Source: Piper betle
Lineage: Eukaryota; Streptophyta; Magnoliopsida; Piperales; Piperaceae
Assembly: GCA_033002965.1 (NCBI GenBank)
Contig: JAURVB010003524.1
Span: 1-64,000, forward strand
Reading direction: 5' to 3'
Length of the DNA stretch: 64,000 nucleotides
Below the pieces are notes generated by a model. It made no database searches. It was not told the origin of the DNA and saw only the letters and a list, made by a program, of their open reading frames with translations. Position numbers and translations under genes: made by a program. Positions 1 to 10,790 of the stretch are shown here, piece by piece; position 1 is the first letter of the stretch; each line of letters starts with the position of its first letter.

Positions 1-1830
1 GGAATGGGAAACTTATCCTTTATCGTTGCCTTGTTGAGAGCTCTATAATCCACACACATCCTCCAACTTCCATCTTTCTTCTTGACTAGCAACACCGGAG
101 CTGAATAGGGACTTGATGTAGGCTGAATTACTCCATCCTCCAGTAATTGCTTTACTTGTCTCTCAATTTCATTTTTCTGGAAGTAAGGATACCGATACGG
201 TCTCACGGCTACCGGCATCGTTCCCTCCTTGAGGTTCACATGGTGGTCATGAGGGCGTGTAGGTGGCAGCCCCTTGGGTACAGAAAACACTTTGTCAAAC
301 CTTAGCAACAGCTGATCCAATCCATCTTGTTGTTGAGCTGTTAAAGTGGTTTCCGGTAGACCCAAACCCCTGCTGTTCACCACTTGCAAATTCATCAATA
401 ACCCCTGTTTTCTTTGTTTGAAAGATTGTGAAATACGCTTCTTATCACACAACTGATCCGGAGGAGTGATCTGCCCTCTTAACTCCACTGTTTTATCTTT
501 ATCTTTGAAGGACATCGTGAGGGATTCAAAGTCCCATAGGATTGGCCCCAACGTCTTCAACCATTGGATACCCAAAACGATGTCAATCTCTTCGAGCTGA
601 AGTATGAAAAATTCCGAAGTTGTAGCATATCCTGGAAATTCAATCTTGATAGCTGAACACCTTCCCCACAACTCATTCGGTCGCCATTGGCAATCTGAAC
701 TTTGGGTCCATTGCTGGTTTCCTTTGGCAACTTCAATTTCTGAACCAGCTTTGCATTCACAAAATTGTGGGAGCTTCCCGAATCAATCAGAATTGTCACT
801 TGGTGTCCACCCACTCTTCCGATAACCCTCATGGTGTTTGAGGTAATGATTCCCGTCAAAGCATTCAAGGAGATGGCTGGAGTAAGGGAGTCATCTTCCG
901 GGTCACTATCGTCCTCCTCCGACATTTCCTCCTCCCTTTCCACTTCAATGACGAATAACCTTTTACACTTGTGTCCGGGTACAAATTTCTCGTCACACCT
1001 GAAACACAATCCAGCCTCCTTTCTCTCTTGCAATTGCTTGATGCTGAATTTCCGTCCATGAGGAATCTCCTTGAGTTGCTGCTGCTCTGCTGCTACCCCA
1101 ACATCAGCCTTGACCAACCCAAAACTTCCTCCCTTGTTAGACGTTCCAGCTGCATATTGATATCCCCTGTTCATTGCTCTCCCAATTGTTGCTGATTTCT
1201 GATTCACATGGTTCTCCAAATGTCTAGCCAGCCCTTGAGCGTCCAATAAGGTGTCCGGCTTCCTAGCTTTCACCTCCATTCTCAATTGAGGCTTGAGACC
1301 ACAAGTATAGCTGCTGATTCTCTGCTTTTCAGTCATGCTTCCAGCTCTAGTGGCCAACCGGTTAAATTGAACGGTGTACTCTTGAACTGATGTGTCCTGT
1401 TTTAACCGAGTAAGGTCGCCATAAAAATCCTCATACTCCGAGGGACCAAACTGAAGATTCATGGCTTCCTTCAATTCAGGCCAGCTAGGAATCCCATGAT
1501 GTTCTTGCAGCATATCATACCAAATTTGTGCATCATCCTCCAAATGAAAACTTGCCAACTCAACTTGCAATCTCTCTTGGACGTGGTGCAGCTTGAAGAA
1601 TTTTTCTGCCCTGCTGAACCATGAAATTGGGTCCTTGGTTCCATCAAATTTTGGGAAGCTAATCTTGGAGCCTTTCAAGAAATCTTCATTTGGGTCATCA
1701 TAGGCATCAATATCCCTGCAATTTTGGGCAGCACCTTCCTGGAAATTTTGTCGAACAGGTGCTCTTCCTCTCCTGCCCATACCGAATTGCTTCCTTCCTC
1801 CTTGCAACAGCTCCTCTTCCAGCTGTTCTT

Positions 1831-1960
1831 GGTGGTTCAAACCCTGCAATCCATCATCACCAGGTCGCCTACCCTGCAACAATTCATCACAAGATCGCCT
1901 ACCCTGCATTCCATCCTCACAAGGTCGCCTTCCAAGCAACCCATCTTCACAAGGTCGCCC
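1831..1960 (-). repeat. 30-bp coding tandem repeat in gag
   Basis: Four consecutive 30-bp units (1831-1860, 1861-1890, 1891-1920, 1921-1950) and a partial fifth, each with a CTACCCTGCA-like core followed by CATC.TCAC and AAGGTCGCC. On the minus strand each unit encodes ten residues of the form GRRPCEDGLL, so unit length keeps the reading frame. Confidence 0.9.
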
Positions 1961-2065
1961 CATACCTGCTGAAATAGGATGTGCTCCTGGATGATGATCA
2001 ACCATACCCTGCAACAGCCCCTCATGGTGACGCCCCTCTCAGCTGATGACAACAACACCCCTTGG

Positions 2066-2125
2066 GGACGTCCAGCATGGGATTCCAGCACCTCTTGAGG
2101 GCGTCCAACATGGGATTCCAGCAAT
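2066..2125 (-). repeat. 33-bp coding repeat in gag N-terminus
   Basis: Two units 33 bp apart (starting 2066 and 2099) share CATGGGATTCCAGCA. On the minus strand they encode ESHVGRPQEVL and ESHAGRPQGVL. The 30-bp array lies just downstream in the element, so this gag segment has expanded twice by in-frame slippage or unequal exchange. Confidence 0.8.
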
Positions 2126-2330
2126 GGATCATCCCTCTCCATACCCATTGCAGGACCTCCCTGAATTGTCCCAATCCCTTCTCTATTTCCCAAACCATCA
2201 CTTCTTGATTGCAGTAATAAATCAAATTTTGATGACATATTGGTAATGGCAGCAATCAATTGATCTTGAACCTTCCTAATCTGGGATAATTCATCAAGAT
2301 GGGGTGAAGAAGACGTACCTCCCTCGACTT

Positions 2331-2343
2331 GCTCTGATACCAA
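2331..2343 (-). promoter_or_regulatory. Candidate initiator tRNA-Met primer binding site
   Basis: The minus strand reads TTGGTATCAGAGC, the usual tRNA-iMet complement of plant LTR retrotransposons. Unusually it lies inside the open gag frame, where it encodes part of LVSEQVEGG. If it is the true primer site, the LTR ends about 2 bp upstream (after TACCA) and the ATG at 2424 falls inside the LTR. If not, it is a chance or decayed match. Confidence 0.5.
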
Positions 2344-4740
2344 TCTGGTAGGAGCTTCTTCTCCAAGCTCCACAACCAATTCCTTGCCCTTGGAAGGCTT
2401 GGAACTCTGCTTTGCTGGTGCCATCTTGAAGGTGAACTTCCTGGAAGAGAGGGGATGAAGAACAACAGCAAGAGGGATGGAAGAAGGGCTGCAATTTCAG
2501 CAACCAAAGAAGAAGAAGAAGAAGGAGGAGAAGGAGAAGAAGGACGCCCTTGGTGTCTTGGGCTCCAAGAAAGGGGAGAGGGATGGAGCAATCCTGGATT
2601 TGATTTTCAAAACAAAAGTTGTTACACAATTCTGTTACAGCCCCCTTTTGTAGGCATCTTTCCTAGTGAAATGACCCAAATGCCCCTACCCAATTACCCC
2701 TACACATCTACTAACAATATTCATAACATCATCGCAGCGTTACTGAGTCAATGCTGCCATCCTGAAGCCCCTTGCAGCCCTGATCCTTGCCATCGTATAA
2801 GGTTTGTGTCTCCGTGGAATCGAGAAACGAATAAGTCGTGTGCTTGCTGTGCCCCGTCAATGTGCTGCCTTGCCCAAGAATTGCTTGGAGCCCCTTCACC
2901 CTAGATCCCTGCCACAGAGCTTTGCCAAGAAGAAAGGAAGAATCTTGATGCCTGAAAGCATCTTGCCGGCCTCGCCGTGGAGTGGAGGCGCACCACCGTA
3001 CGAGTACTGCCAAGACTCGCGGAGCTGTTTGAAGCCTTGTTGCCACTTACTTGGCGCGTTGCTAGGACACGGCTGTCAATCGAAGTCGACCTACCCACAG
3101 TGAAAGGAGGGGAAGAAGATACTGAGGACCATCTTGCGGAAGAGTAGAGCTTGGAATGTTCTTGTTTGGGGAACCACTACTTGCCTACCTTGTTGTCATT
3201 GTGTTGCCAAAGTCCCCCGAGAAGTCACCTTCCTATCTTGCTGCCTTGCTATTCTAAGCCGTGTCTTCTAGACCATCACTGTGAAGCTAAGTTGGAGCTT
3301 TGTTGCCATACACCTGGCTGTCTTGGAAGGAGGGGTTCTTGCCTGGTGCCGTTGCTACCACCTTCCCATCACGCTATTTATCAAAGGCTTGCCTTGGTTG
3401 CAGCCTTCACATTGGTGCAAAGTTCGCCGGGTAGAAGAGCCGGCCTGTTGTTGCTACACTTCAAAGAAAGAAGTTTTAGAGTTATCTCACACCAAGTTGC
3501 AGAGCTTTGCTCTTGCCTTGGAGCTTGGCCCTTGAAGAATTGAGCCTTTTGGAGTCTAGACATATTGCTGGCATACCTAGAAGTCTCACTGGAGTTTGTC
3601 TGAGTTGAAGTTTTGTTGGAGGCCACCAAAATCGAGACAATTGCTCATATGCCCTGCCAGAGTCGTGAGCATGCTAATTGTTGGCATAAGACCAAGTCAT
3701 ACTGTTGATGTTTGTCTCGTCACCACCAACTTGCTAGCGCATAGCTATATCTTGTCATCCAATACTTTGCCAAGGAGAGGAAGAGTTTCTGTGAAGCATT
3801 GTTGCTGGGATTGTAGAGGGGCTTATTAGGTGTAGTTTGGAGTGTTGATAAGCAATTGCTTTCCTGTTGCTGTATCATTTCCGTCCAAAGTTGAAGATCA
3901 CAGAAGCAAGACTTAGGTAGTGAGCAGCCTTGCCTTGCCAAGATGAGGGATTACGAAGGAGTGGAGTAGCTACCGTCACATCCAAATCTGGCACGAGTCT
4001 TTATACTAATTGCCTGTAATAGTTGCCGCCAAAGTGTACGAAACAGTTGCTACTTGCCATACCTGTTGCCACACTAGTGCAAGCCGGAGTGCCCCGAATT
4101 GAAGCATTGTTGTTATAAAGCTTGTTTGTTGTTGTATGCTCGCTGCATTAGAACATTTCTGCACACACCAAAGGATGAAGTTCACTGCTAAGCAGAGAAG
4201 GTTTTGTTGCTGGTCCACCAAGCAGAAGAATTGAAGTGCTGCCTATGGAACAGAGGTCGATCAAAAGGAGAAAGGAATAGTCTTGCTGCCTTTGTTGTAT
4301 TGAGAGTTGTTGCCTATCATTGGAGTGTATCGCCTAGTCAGCGTAAAATCCTGGAGCATTACCGGAAGAAGCTTCCAGTGAAGTTTTGATGCTTTGAAGA
4401 TTTGCTGCCCCCTGATTGCGTCATTGCACTACCAAAGCTGAGTTTTACTAAGGAGTTTATCTTGCCTAGAGCTTTGCTAAAACATTGCCATGCTATTAAG
4501 TGCTGCCGCTTAACGATCGAAAGTCAGGAATTAGGATCACCTTCGTTGCCATGAAATGCCGAGTTAGAAGGAAGAGGAGTCGATGAGAAAAACGCGGAGT
4601 AGTTCAGAAATTTGGTCTAAGTCCACTTTGTCCACTTCTTTGATCGCGATCAATCACTCAACAAGTCAATCTTTCGTAGCGCCTCCAACAAATCAATCTT
4701 CTATAGTGCCTAGATACCTTACTAAGTTATGCTAACCGTG
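2344..4740 (-). mobile_element. Probable LTR/leader flank of the antisense Ty3 element
   Basis: This 2.4-kb block lies directly upstream of the gag frame in element orientation and differs from its flanks: it is richer in GC, full of TTGCTGCC/TTGTTGCC/CTTGCC motifs on the plus strand, and gives way sharply near 4740 to AT-rich DNA. Minus-strand sequence before gag (2440-2640) has long pyrimidine tracts, common in leaders. No second LTR is in view and no TG...CA ends could be fixed, so assignment as LTR is by position only. Short open frames here look like chance. Confidence 0.4.
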
Positions 4741-5720
4741 TCCATTTTTTTTTACTATTACTTACAATTCATGACTTACAACACCCAATTAATTTGGATA
4801 CACCAAATTGGATAATTATTCGTGTGCACCACTAATTTGATCCAACATTATTTTTAACTCTAACTGTTTTTTAGAGCACTACAAGTAGAAGCTCTGATGC
4901 CTTATTTTTAAAAGATAAATTATGTATGGAGTGAAAGAATTAAAGTGACAAAAAATTCACAAGTTTTATGATTCATAAAATTCAAAGAAAAAAATAGATT
5001 GTAAGTATCAATCTTCACCATAGGCTAACTTAGGAATTCAAATTAAATCGTAAAAAATTATATAAAAATTTGTGTATTGTTCTTTTCTTATAAAATTTTA
5101 TTTTTATCGCACCCTTTCTTTATACAGCAAGGTACCTTAATCCTACTAAACCCACTAATCCGACTCAAAGATCGAGCAAGTCGGAAGCACAGACATCCCA
5201 CACCTGAACAATCATCAATATATAAATTTAGTCATATCTAGATAACATCATATTGCTATATGATTTAAACTTGAACAAAAATTATAGTTATTATCGAATT
5301 TTATATGATATATATATATATATTCTTGTAAATGTTCGTGCTTAATGTACTAATTTTTTTCATAATAAAAAAATTCAACTTTTAACTCTTATATAGCTAT
5401 GTAAAAAATTATTAAAATTATATATTTTATTACTAAAAAATATTATTGATTATACAATATTAGGGACCAAGTAAAACTTAATTAAAGTTTAAAGTGTAAA
5501 CAATAGTGCCTTGGATCTGCTTATACTCGTAATCGGTCAATCTCGGCCACGCACGCGCGCGAAAGGTTGGCCTCACGCGTCGAGTCTCTCCGAGGGATGC
5601 CGGTGCCGCATTTATCCAAAAAAAGTAATGATTTAAAAATATTATAATTAAATATTTAGTTATTTTCCATAAATTAATTAATTAATTAAAATAATGTACA
5701 TATAATAACATATCGCATGG
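4741..5720. other. AT-rich intergenic DNA, no gene seen
   Basis: Low-complexity AT-rich DNA with a TA tract near 5309-5322 and poly-A/T runs. A short GC-rich stretch at 5545-5605 lies within it. Nothing codes. The right end is the upstream region of the RING gene. Confidence 0.6.
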
Positions 5721-5809
5721 CGTCCCTTTCGCTCATACCTCCGCTCTTCGCTATTGACGACCTTTTCCAAGCTTTTCGCTTCTCCTTCCTTTCTCTTCGC
5801 TGATCCTCG

Positions 5810-6808
5810 GTAGGCCCCTCTTGTCTTCTTCCTATTTCTTCCCACTATTTTTGGCTTTTTTAGGTGTTTTTATTGAGGTTTTTCTGATCAAAATTGATGA
5901 TGTTTGAGGTGTTTTACGTTGGTGTCTGTTTTTTTTTTTTTTTTGATGAATTGGGTGTTGGAAATTCTTGAGCGAAATTGCCTTTTATCATTTGTGTGTG
6001 TGTGTGGGGGGGGGGGGAGGGCCGGGGGTGTGAGAGGGTGAGGATAGCGAGTTTGATTGATGGATTGCTGTTGGTGCGGGTTGTGACAACTTTGTTTTTT
6101 TTTCTTCTTATTTACTTCTTTTTATTGAGGAGTTGTTTGAATGAAATTTTTTTTAGGTTGGATGGTTAGCCTCTGTATTTGGAAATGATGTCAATTGTGT
6201 TGTTCCCTGATTTGCAATTTTGATTGATCTGGTTTTTTGTTAGTGCAATTTTTGGGTCGTTGCTTTTGTTGGTGCATTTTTTTCCTGCTTGTCTTGGTGA
6301 ATTGATCGATCTTGTGATCAAAAGGTTTAATTTACATTTTTAAAAGACAAATCTTCAACCTTGTAATAGCAGTTTCGATTTCAACTTTTTTTAATTTTTT
6401 TTAGATTAGCAGTTCTGCTCTTCATCTCTTTGAATGTTAGAAACGTTTGTTTGCCCAAGAATTTTGTGAATCAGATTGTATTCTTCTCTTACCTGTCGGT
6501 CCTTTGATTTAGTCAAATTTAATAATATACCCCTCTCTCACGTATAGAAATTGCATATAGAGTCTAGAATATGATTCAAGACCAAGAATTTGATTTGGAG
6601 TGGTGGAGATTATATATTCTATTCCTTACTACTTTTTCTAGATTAGAATCATGCTTCGCATGTATTCTTTATTCTTGGGTAGCTAGTTGTTTGCATCCTC
6701 CAATCCTTCTTCAAGAAACTCCTCTTTGACTGATTCCCATACCTTTCATATAAGAATGCATCCACTTTCTTCATCAACCATCCTAACACTTTAATACTTC
6801 TTGCTCAG
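5810..6808 (+). other. Leader (5'UTR) intron of the RING gene
   Basis: A CT-rich, TCTTCGC-containing stretch (5730-5809) looks like a 5'UTR and ends at CTCG|GTAGGC. A branch-like and pyrimidine region ends at TTGCTCAG|GT (6808), 36 bp before the start codon. The interval between is T-rich and stop-filled, like a plant leader intron. It contains a TG/G simple repeat at about 5993-6030. The splice sites are predicted, not shown by transcripts. Confidence 0.55.
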
Positions 6809-6844
6809 GTTATTGAAAGAAAAAAGCTCAATTGTTGTGTTCTA

Positions 6845-7618
6845 ATGGCCGTGGGTAAGTTCTTGGATCAGAGAAGCAGCAAAATGGAGGAGGAAAAGAA
6901 ATGGGATGCTGGTGAGGTATCTGGTTGCTTTGATTGTAACATATGCCTGGACTCAACCAGGGACCCTGTGGTGACTCTATGTGGCCATCTCTTCTGCTGG
7001 CCTTGCATCTACAAGTGGCTCAACCATGATCCAAACCCCTCCATTTCTTCCCAGCCTTGCCCTGTTTGTAAGTCCCCACTCACTTCCGCCGCTCTTGTCC
7101 CTTTGTATGGTAGGGGTGGCTTTGAGGGGAAGTCCCATCTCACTGACCTTGATGTCCCCAAGAGACCTGCCCCAGCCACCTCCAATCCGTCTCAAGGTCA
7201 TACTTCTGATAGCAACACTGCAAGCAATGAGGATGCATATGGTTATGACAGCATTGATCCTTATCGGCAGCAGTATTACCATTACCACCAATACTACCAC
7301 TACCCACAATATGATCAGTATCTCTACTCCGCTGATGGAGCCACCGCCTCGCCGGTGAGTTTTCGTGACATGGGTCGCTTCTTTACTTCATCTCCGGCGG
7401 GGATGGCGTATGCACTGGTTCCATGGTTGTTTGGATTGGTGTTTGGGAGCCAACAGCCAGCTGTGTACTATTCCGATCCTTATGACACGAGAGGGAGGAG
7501 AACAGAGAGATCGGCCAACGAACGCCGATGGCGTTGGGAGAGGCAGGCCGAGGTATCACTAGGTCGGCTGTCGGTATTCCTACTCTGCTGCGTGGTGTTG
7601 TGCCTTCTGTTGTTTTGA
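6845..7618 (+). CDS. RMA: RMA-type RING E3 ubiquitin ligase, membrane-anchored
   Basis: Intact 257-residue single-exon frame. A C3HC4 RING lies at residues 31-75 (C31, C34, C46, H48, C51, C54, C72, C75), with the plant RMA signature CNICLDSTRDPVVTLCGHLF and the CPVCKSPL end. A variable linker follows, then an unusual Tyr/His-rich stretch (about 135-165, YYHYHQYYHYPQYDQYLY), a hydrophobic GMAYALVPWLFGLVFG segment, and a C-terminal tail anchor (SVFLLCCVVLCLLLF, last 15 residues). RMA proteins sit in the ER membrane and ubiquitinate ER client or membrane proteins (family knowledge). Start: the first ATG after the leader intron; a second ATG at 6884 (MEEEKKW) would keep the RING. Codon use and frame show no damage. 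This is the best-supported functional gene in the window. Confidence 0.93.
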   Translation: MAVGKFLDQRSSKMEEEKKWDAGEVSGCFDCNICLDSTRDPVVTLCGHLFCWPCIYKWLNHDPNPSISSQPCPVCKSPLTSAALVPLYGRGGFEGKSHLTDLDVPKRPAPATSNPSQGHTSDSNTASNEDAYGYDSIDPYRQQYYHYHQYYHYPQYDQYLYSADGATASPVSFRDMGRFFTSSPAGMAYALVPWLFGLVFGSQQPAVYYSDPYDTRGRRTERSANERRWRWERQAEVSLGRLSVFLLCCVVLCLLLF

Positions 7619-8755
7619 GAAATTCCCGTAAAGTGCAATTGGATGTCTAAGTCTTGTGTATAGTGTTGGCAATACAGGTAGGCCCACATCATGTAACGTG
7701 ATCTGTTGACATGAAATAGGATACTCTACGCAACTTGTGGTTTGATCTCTCAAGTTGTAGACACGGCTGGTTGCTTTGTTGCCACTTGCTGTATTGTACT
7801 ATTTGCTCGTCTTTTGATCATCAATTCAAGCCGCTTGAAAAGCTGTATTGAACTATCTACTTTTGTCTTTGGATAATCAACTTACACGCAGTTGAAATTT
7901 TTTCTGATTTTTCATGGGTATTTAGAATTTTTTATGGTTTGTAAATTAGCACTTGTAATCGTCAAGCTCTATGAATTATGATGAGAGAGAGGTTTTGAAT
8001 TGAATGCTCTGTGACGCTGGTATAATTAATTTCTTGCAGTAGGCAGTCAACCACTTCTTGGAAAGGTCCATTAGTAATTGAAATGAGCCAGACTGGAGCT
8101 GGTAAAAGGTTGTATGGCTACTAGCTTCGCTACCTTTTCAGTTAGGGGCACTCGGCCATGTGATAATTGCTTCTAATGTAGAAGTGGAAGGCGGCAATTG
8201 AATTGAGATAGACATGGTCTCTTTGCAGGTATTAGATAAAAAGAGGAGATGTGTGTGATCCATGTCAGGTTGAGATCATGTGGATAAGGGCCTCAACGTG
8301 GAGTTTGGTAGCAACTTTGCTGCGGCCTACACTGCCCATGGGATATATGTATATTTTTATCGGTATTTGTGTCCTATGAAATTGGTTGTTGTATTCTTTC
8401 TAAATTTATTTGGCAGCCTCCTTGAATAGGATTGATGTTATCTTAGCTCTTTTCAATGGTCCTTGTTTTTTTAATGTCACGTCAGTATTGGAGCTAAGTG
8501 GGCCTCTTTTTATTTGAATATTATTAATGGTGTGTGCAATTTGATGGCTGTTGGTACTTATTTCATATGGCTCGTTTTATATCCCTATGCTACCCCCCAC
8601 TCAGTTGATTGCTAGTAGGGTTTCAACCTTTCTCATTTGATATCTCATCAACCTTTCTTTATTACTGCCTTATTATAGACTAAGGTTGTAGCGAATTCCA
8701 TGCTAAGCCGGTTCAAGGCAATGGAACTAAACGGTGCCACGTACCTTGACAAATC
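7619..8755. other. 3' flank of RING gene and intergenic DNA
   Basis: T-rich 3'UTR-like sequence to about 7950, then ordinary intergenic DNA. No coding pattern or recognisable repeat was seen. Confidence 0.5.
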
Positions 8756-9011
8756 TCATACAATCCCGGTTTTGTATTCTAACACTTTGTTAAATGTAAT
8801 TTTTAGGTGGCCCAATAAAAATGCGGGGAAAAAAGTGGCACACATGATTGGTGAGGTCCTTTTGTGAGTCCTTGTATGTGAATTCGCTACACCCAAACTA
8901 CTAAATGTGGTGTGCTCCTTGTGCCATTGATCTATAAAAAGCAGATCAACGGCTGTAGTGAAACCTGTTTTTTGACATGTTCTTTTCCTTTGAACCCCAC
9001 CCTGTAGCATC

Positions 9012-9299
9012 TTAATGGGCGTACGTCAAAATCTTCCGTTCACGGCCAGCGACAACTTCTTTCCCGGCTGACCCAGGCTGCCAATTTTCTTCATTGCCAC
9101 CTGTGCTGTCTGGGGTGCCTCCTCGTACGTTGGTCGTGACAAACGGAGAATGGGTAGAATAGGAAAATGATGTTATTGAAAGAGGCTTCACCATGGCCGC
9201 TGATTCGTATTCATACATATCAATCGATGTTATCAATGAGCCCAACGCCCTGCACAAGGAATGGCAGCGGGTAACGTGCTTTCGTGCCCGGGAAAACAT
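9012..9299 (-). CDS. Unassigned open frame in a GC-richer island
   Basis: A 95-residue minus-strand frame lies in a short island of higher GC (9010-9300) bounded on one side by very AT-rich DNA. It contains a Ser/Thr/Gly-rich stretch (PLSITSFSYSTHSPFVTTNV then GGTPDSTGGNEENWQPGSAG) that looks like real protein rather than random translation, but I recognise no family. It could be an exon or relic of a gene, or chance. Confidence 0.2.
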   Translation of the reverse strand: MFSRARKHVTRCHSLCRALGSLITSIDMYEYESAAMVKPLSITSFSYSTHSPFVTTNVRGGTPDSTGGNEENWQPGSAGKEVVAGRERKILTYAH

Positions 9300-9300
9300 T

Positions 9301-10790
9301 TGGGGGAAATATCATAAATAATTAAATTTTAATATTTTATATTATAAATAATTAAAATTTTAAATTTATATTTGGTATAGCCAGATCTCAACTTTTTACT
9401 TTACATATAACCAATTCATATATTTTTAGAATATTTTACTCATAATATTTATTTTATTGACATAAAAACCATTAATTTAATTTTAAAATTTCTCAAATAT
9501 AAATATTTTTTGTGTCTTATATAATGAATGATATCTCATTTTTTTGAAAAATATTTATAATAAAAATATATTGGACAAAATAAATATTTTAATTTTAATG
9601 AAATAGGACAATTTCAAATTAAAATTTGGAACATCTAAAAATGTCTTTTTAATTTTAGTTTTTATTTTTGATGGCCTAAATTTTAATTTTCTCCTAATTG
9701 TCCAAAATTCAATACAAATTTTTTTTAAAACTTTTTTAGCTCATCAATAATATAATTTTATATTCCATTTAATATTTATTGGTTTTTTTTAATTTATATA
9801 TATAAAGTTGGTAAAAAAGTATAACCTTTATCTATTATATATTTTGGTATTAGTAACAATAAATCTCATGGGTATTTTTGTTATTATTTAAAACATGATA
9901 AAATTTAGTCATAATTAATTTGAAAATTTTAAAAATAACTGTTTCCGAAATAATTTTATAAACTTGGATATTTTTAAAAGAAAAGTTTGAAATGTGGCTA
10001 TTTAAAATATTTTCCCAAAAATTAAAATTATTACCCTTCACAATAACAGATATTTTAATATGCTGATATAATTATGTGAAAACCAGATGTCGAGAAGCAT
10101 ATACCTTGTCTATGTCCTTGATTTTTTCTACATTTCACATTTTTGTTTCACCGCATTATATTTATCTTTTTAATTATATGTGAGGAGTAAATGTCTAAAT
10201 GACAGTCGTTGGAATTGACACGTCAATGAGCAAAAAAAAAGGTTTAGATTTTCTGTAATACTTTTCGAGGTTTTACTTTTTTCGAGCAATATTCTGAATA
10301 TTATGTAGGTGAGCATAGAGCGCATTTGTTGACAAGTGCATATTTGTTTAATTATTGCATGCGTTTACGATCAAATTAATTGGGTTTGAAGCGAACTTTA
10401 CTGATCTTGATGCTGTTTGCGTGCCTTGAGCTGGTAGAATACATCACATATGTTTGGAGACAGGATTGGTACATGTCAATTGCCATAAGAAGTTTGATAC
10501 TTTAGTAACGACGAGCATCAAGTTGGTTGTAATTAGGTCTCGAGTCAGGATTCGGGTCCCTGCCACAATGAAAAGGGACATGTTCAGTTTATCATCTTTT
10601 CTTTTTGAGTAAGAATGCAGAACCAAAGACACAAGTATCGAAGATATAAAAGAATAAGCCCGACTCCAGATTAAATGCCAGAGAGTTTACCAGGTTAACA
10701 TATCCGCCTCCGTTAATATCACTTCAATACCAATTCATGTACAGACATTGAGGAAACTAATAAAATTATTGAAATAGATTATGCATCACT
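9301..10790. other. AT-rich desert, no gene seen
   Basis: Long A/T runs and no sustained codon pattern to about 10,430, then mixed sequence running into the 3' flank of the APE2 relic. Nothing else identified. Confidence 0.5.

Larger units (their letters stand above)
1..2424 (-). pseudogene. Ty3/gypsy gag-protease-RT polyprotein, frameshifted, truncated by window edge
   Basis: Retrotransposon polyprotein read from 2424 down to base 1. Order seen: N-terminal gag starting MAPAKQ; a 10-residue repeat region; a retrotransposon gag core (about 1700-1300); a zinc knuckle with CFRC and PGHKC (about 1030-960); an aspartic protease with active site [12 protein letters not shown] (about 800); and after about 650 the linker and start of reverse transcriptase, with [20 protein letters not shown] near 60-100. 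Two frame changes break it: one near 2015-2040 between the N-terminal segment and the main gag, one near 640-665 just after the protease. Past that the pol frame stays open to the window edge. The RPYRYP..QKNEIE stretch before RT resembles the Reina/Galadriel type of chromoviruses (family knowledge); the clade is tentative. The element runs on beyond the left edge. Confidence 0.9.

Noticed and set aside
2455..2904. 149-residue plus-strand frame opposite the Ty3 leader
   Set aside because: It is the complement of a polypyrimidine-rich leader (long Glu run) and has no family features.
10530..10570. tRNA-like or SINE B-box (GATTCGGGTCCCTGCC)
   Set aside because: No matching A-box at the right spacing, no cloverleaf and no A-rich tail were found.
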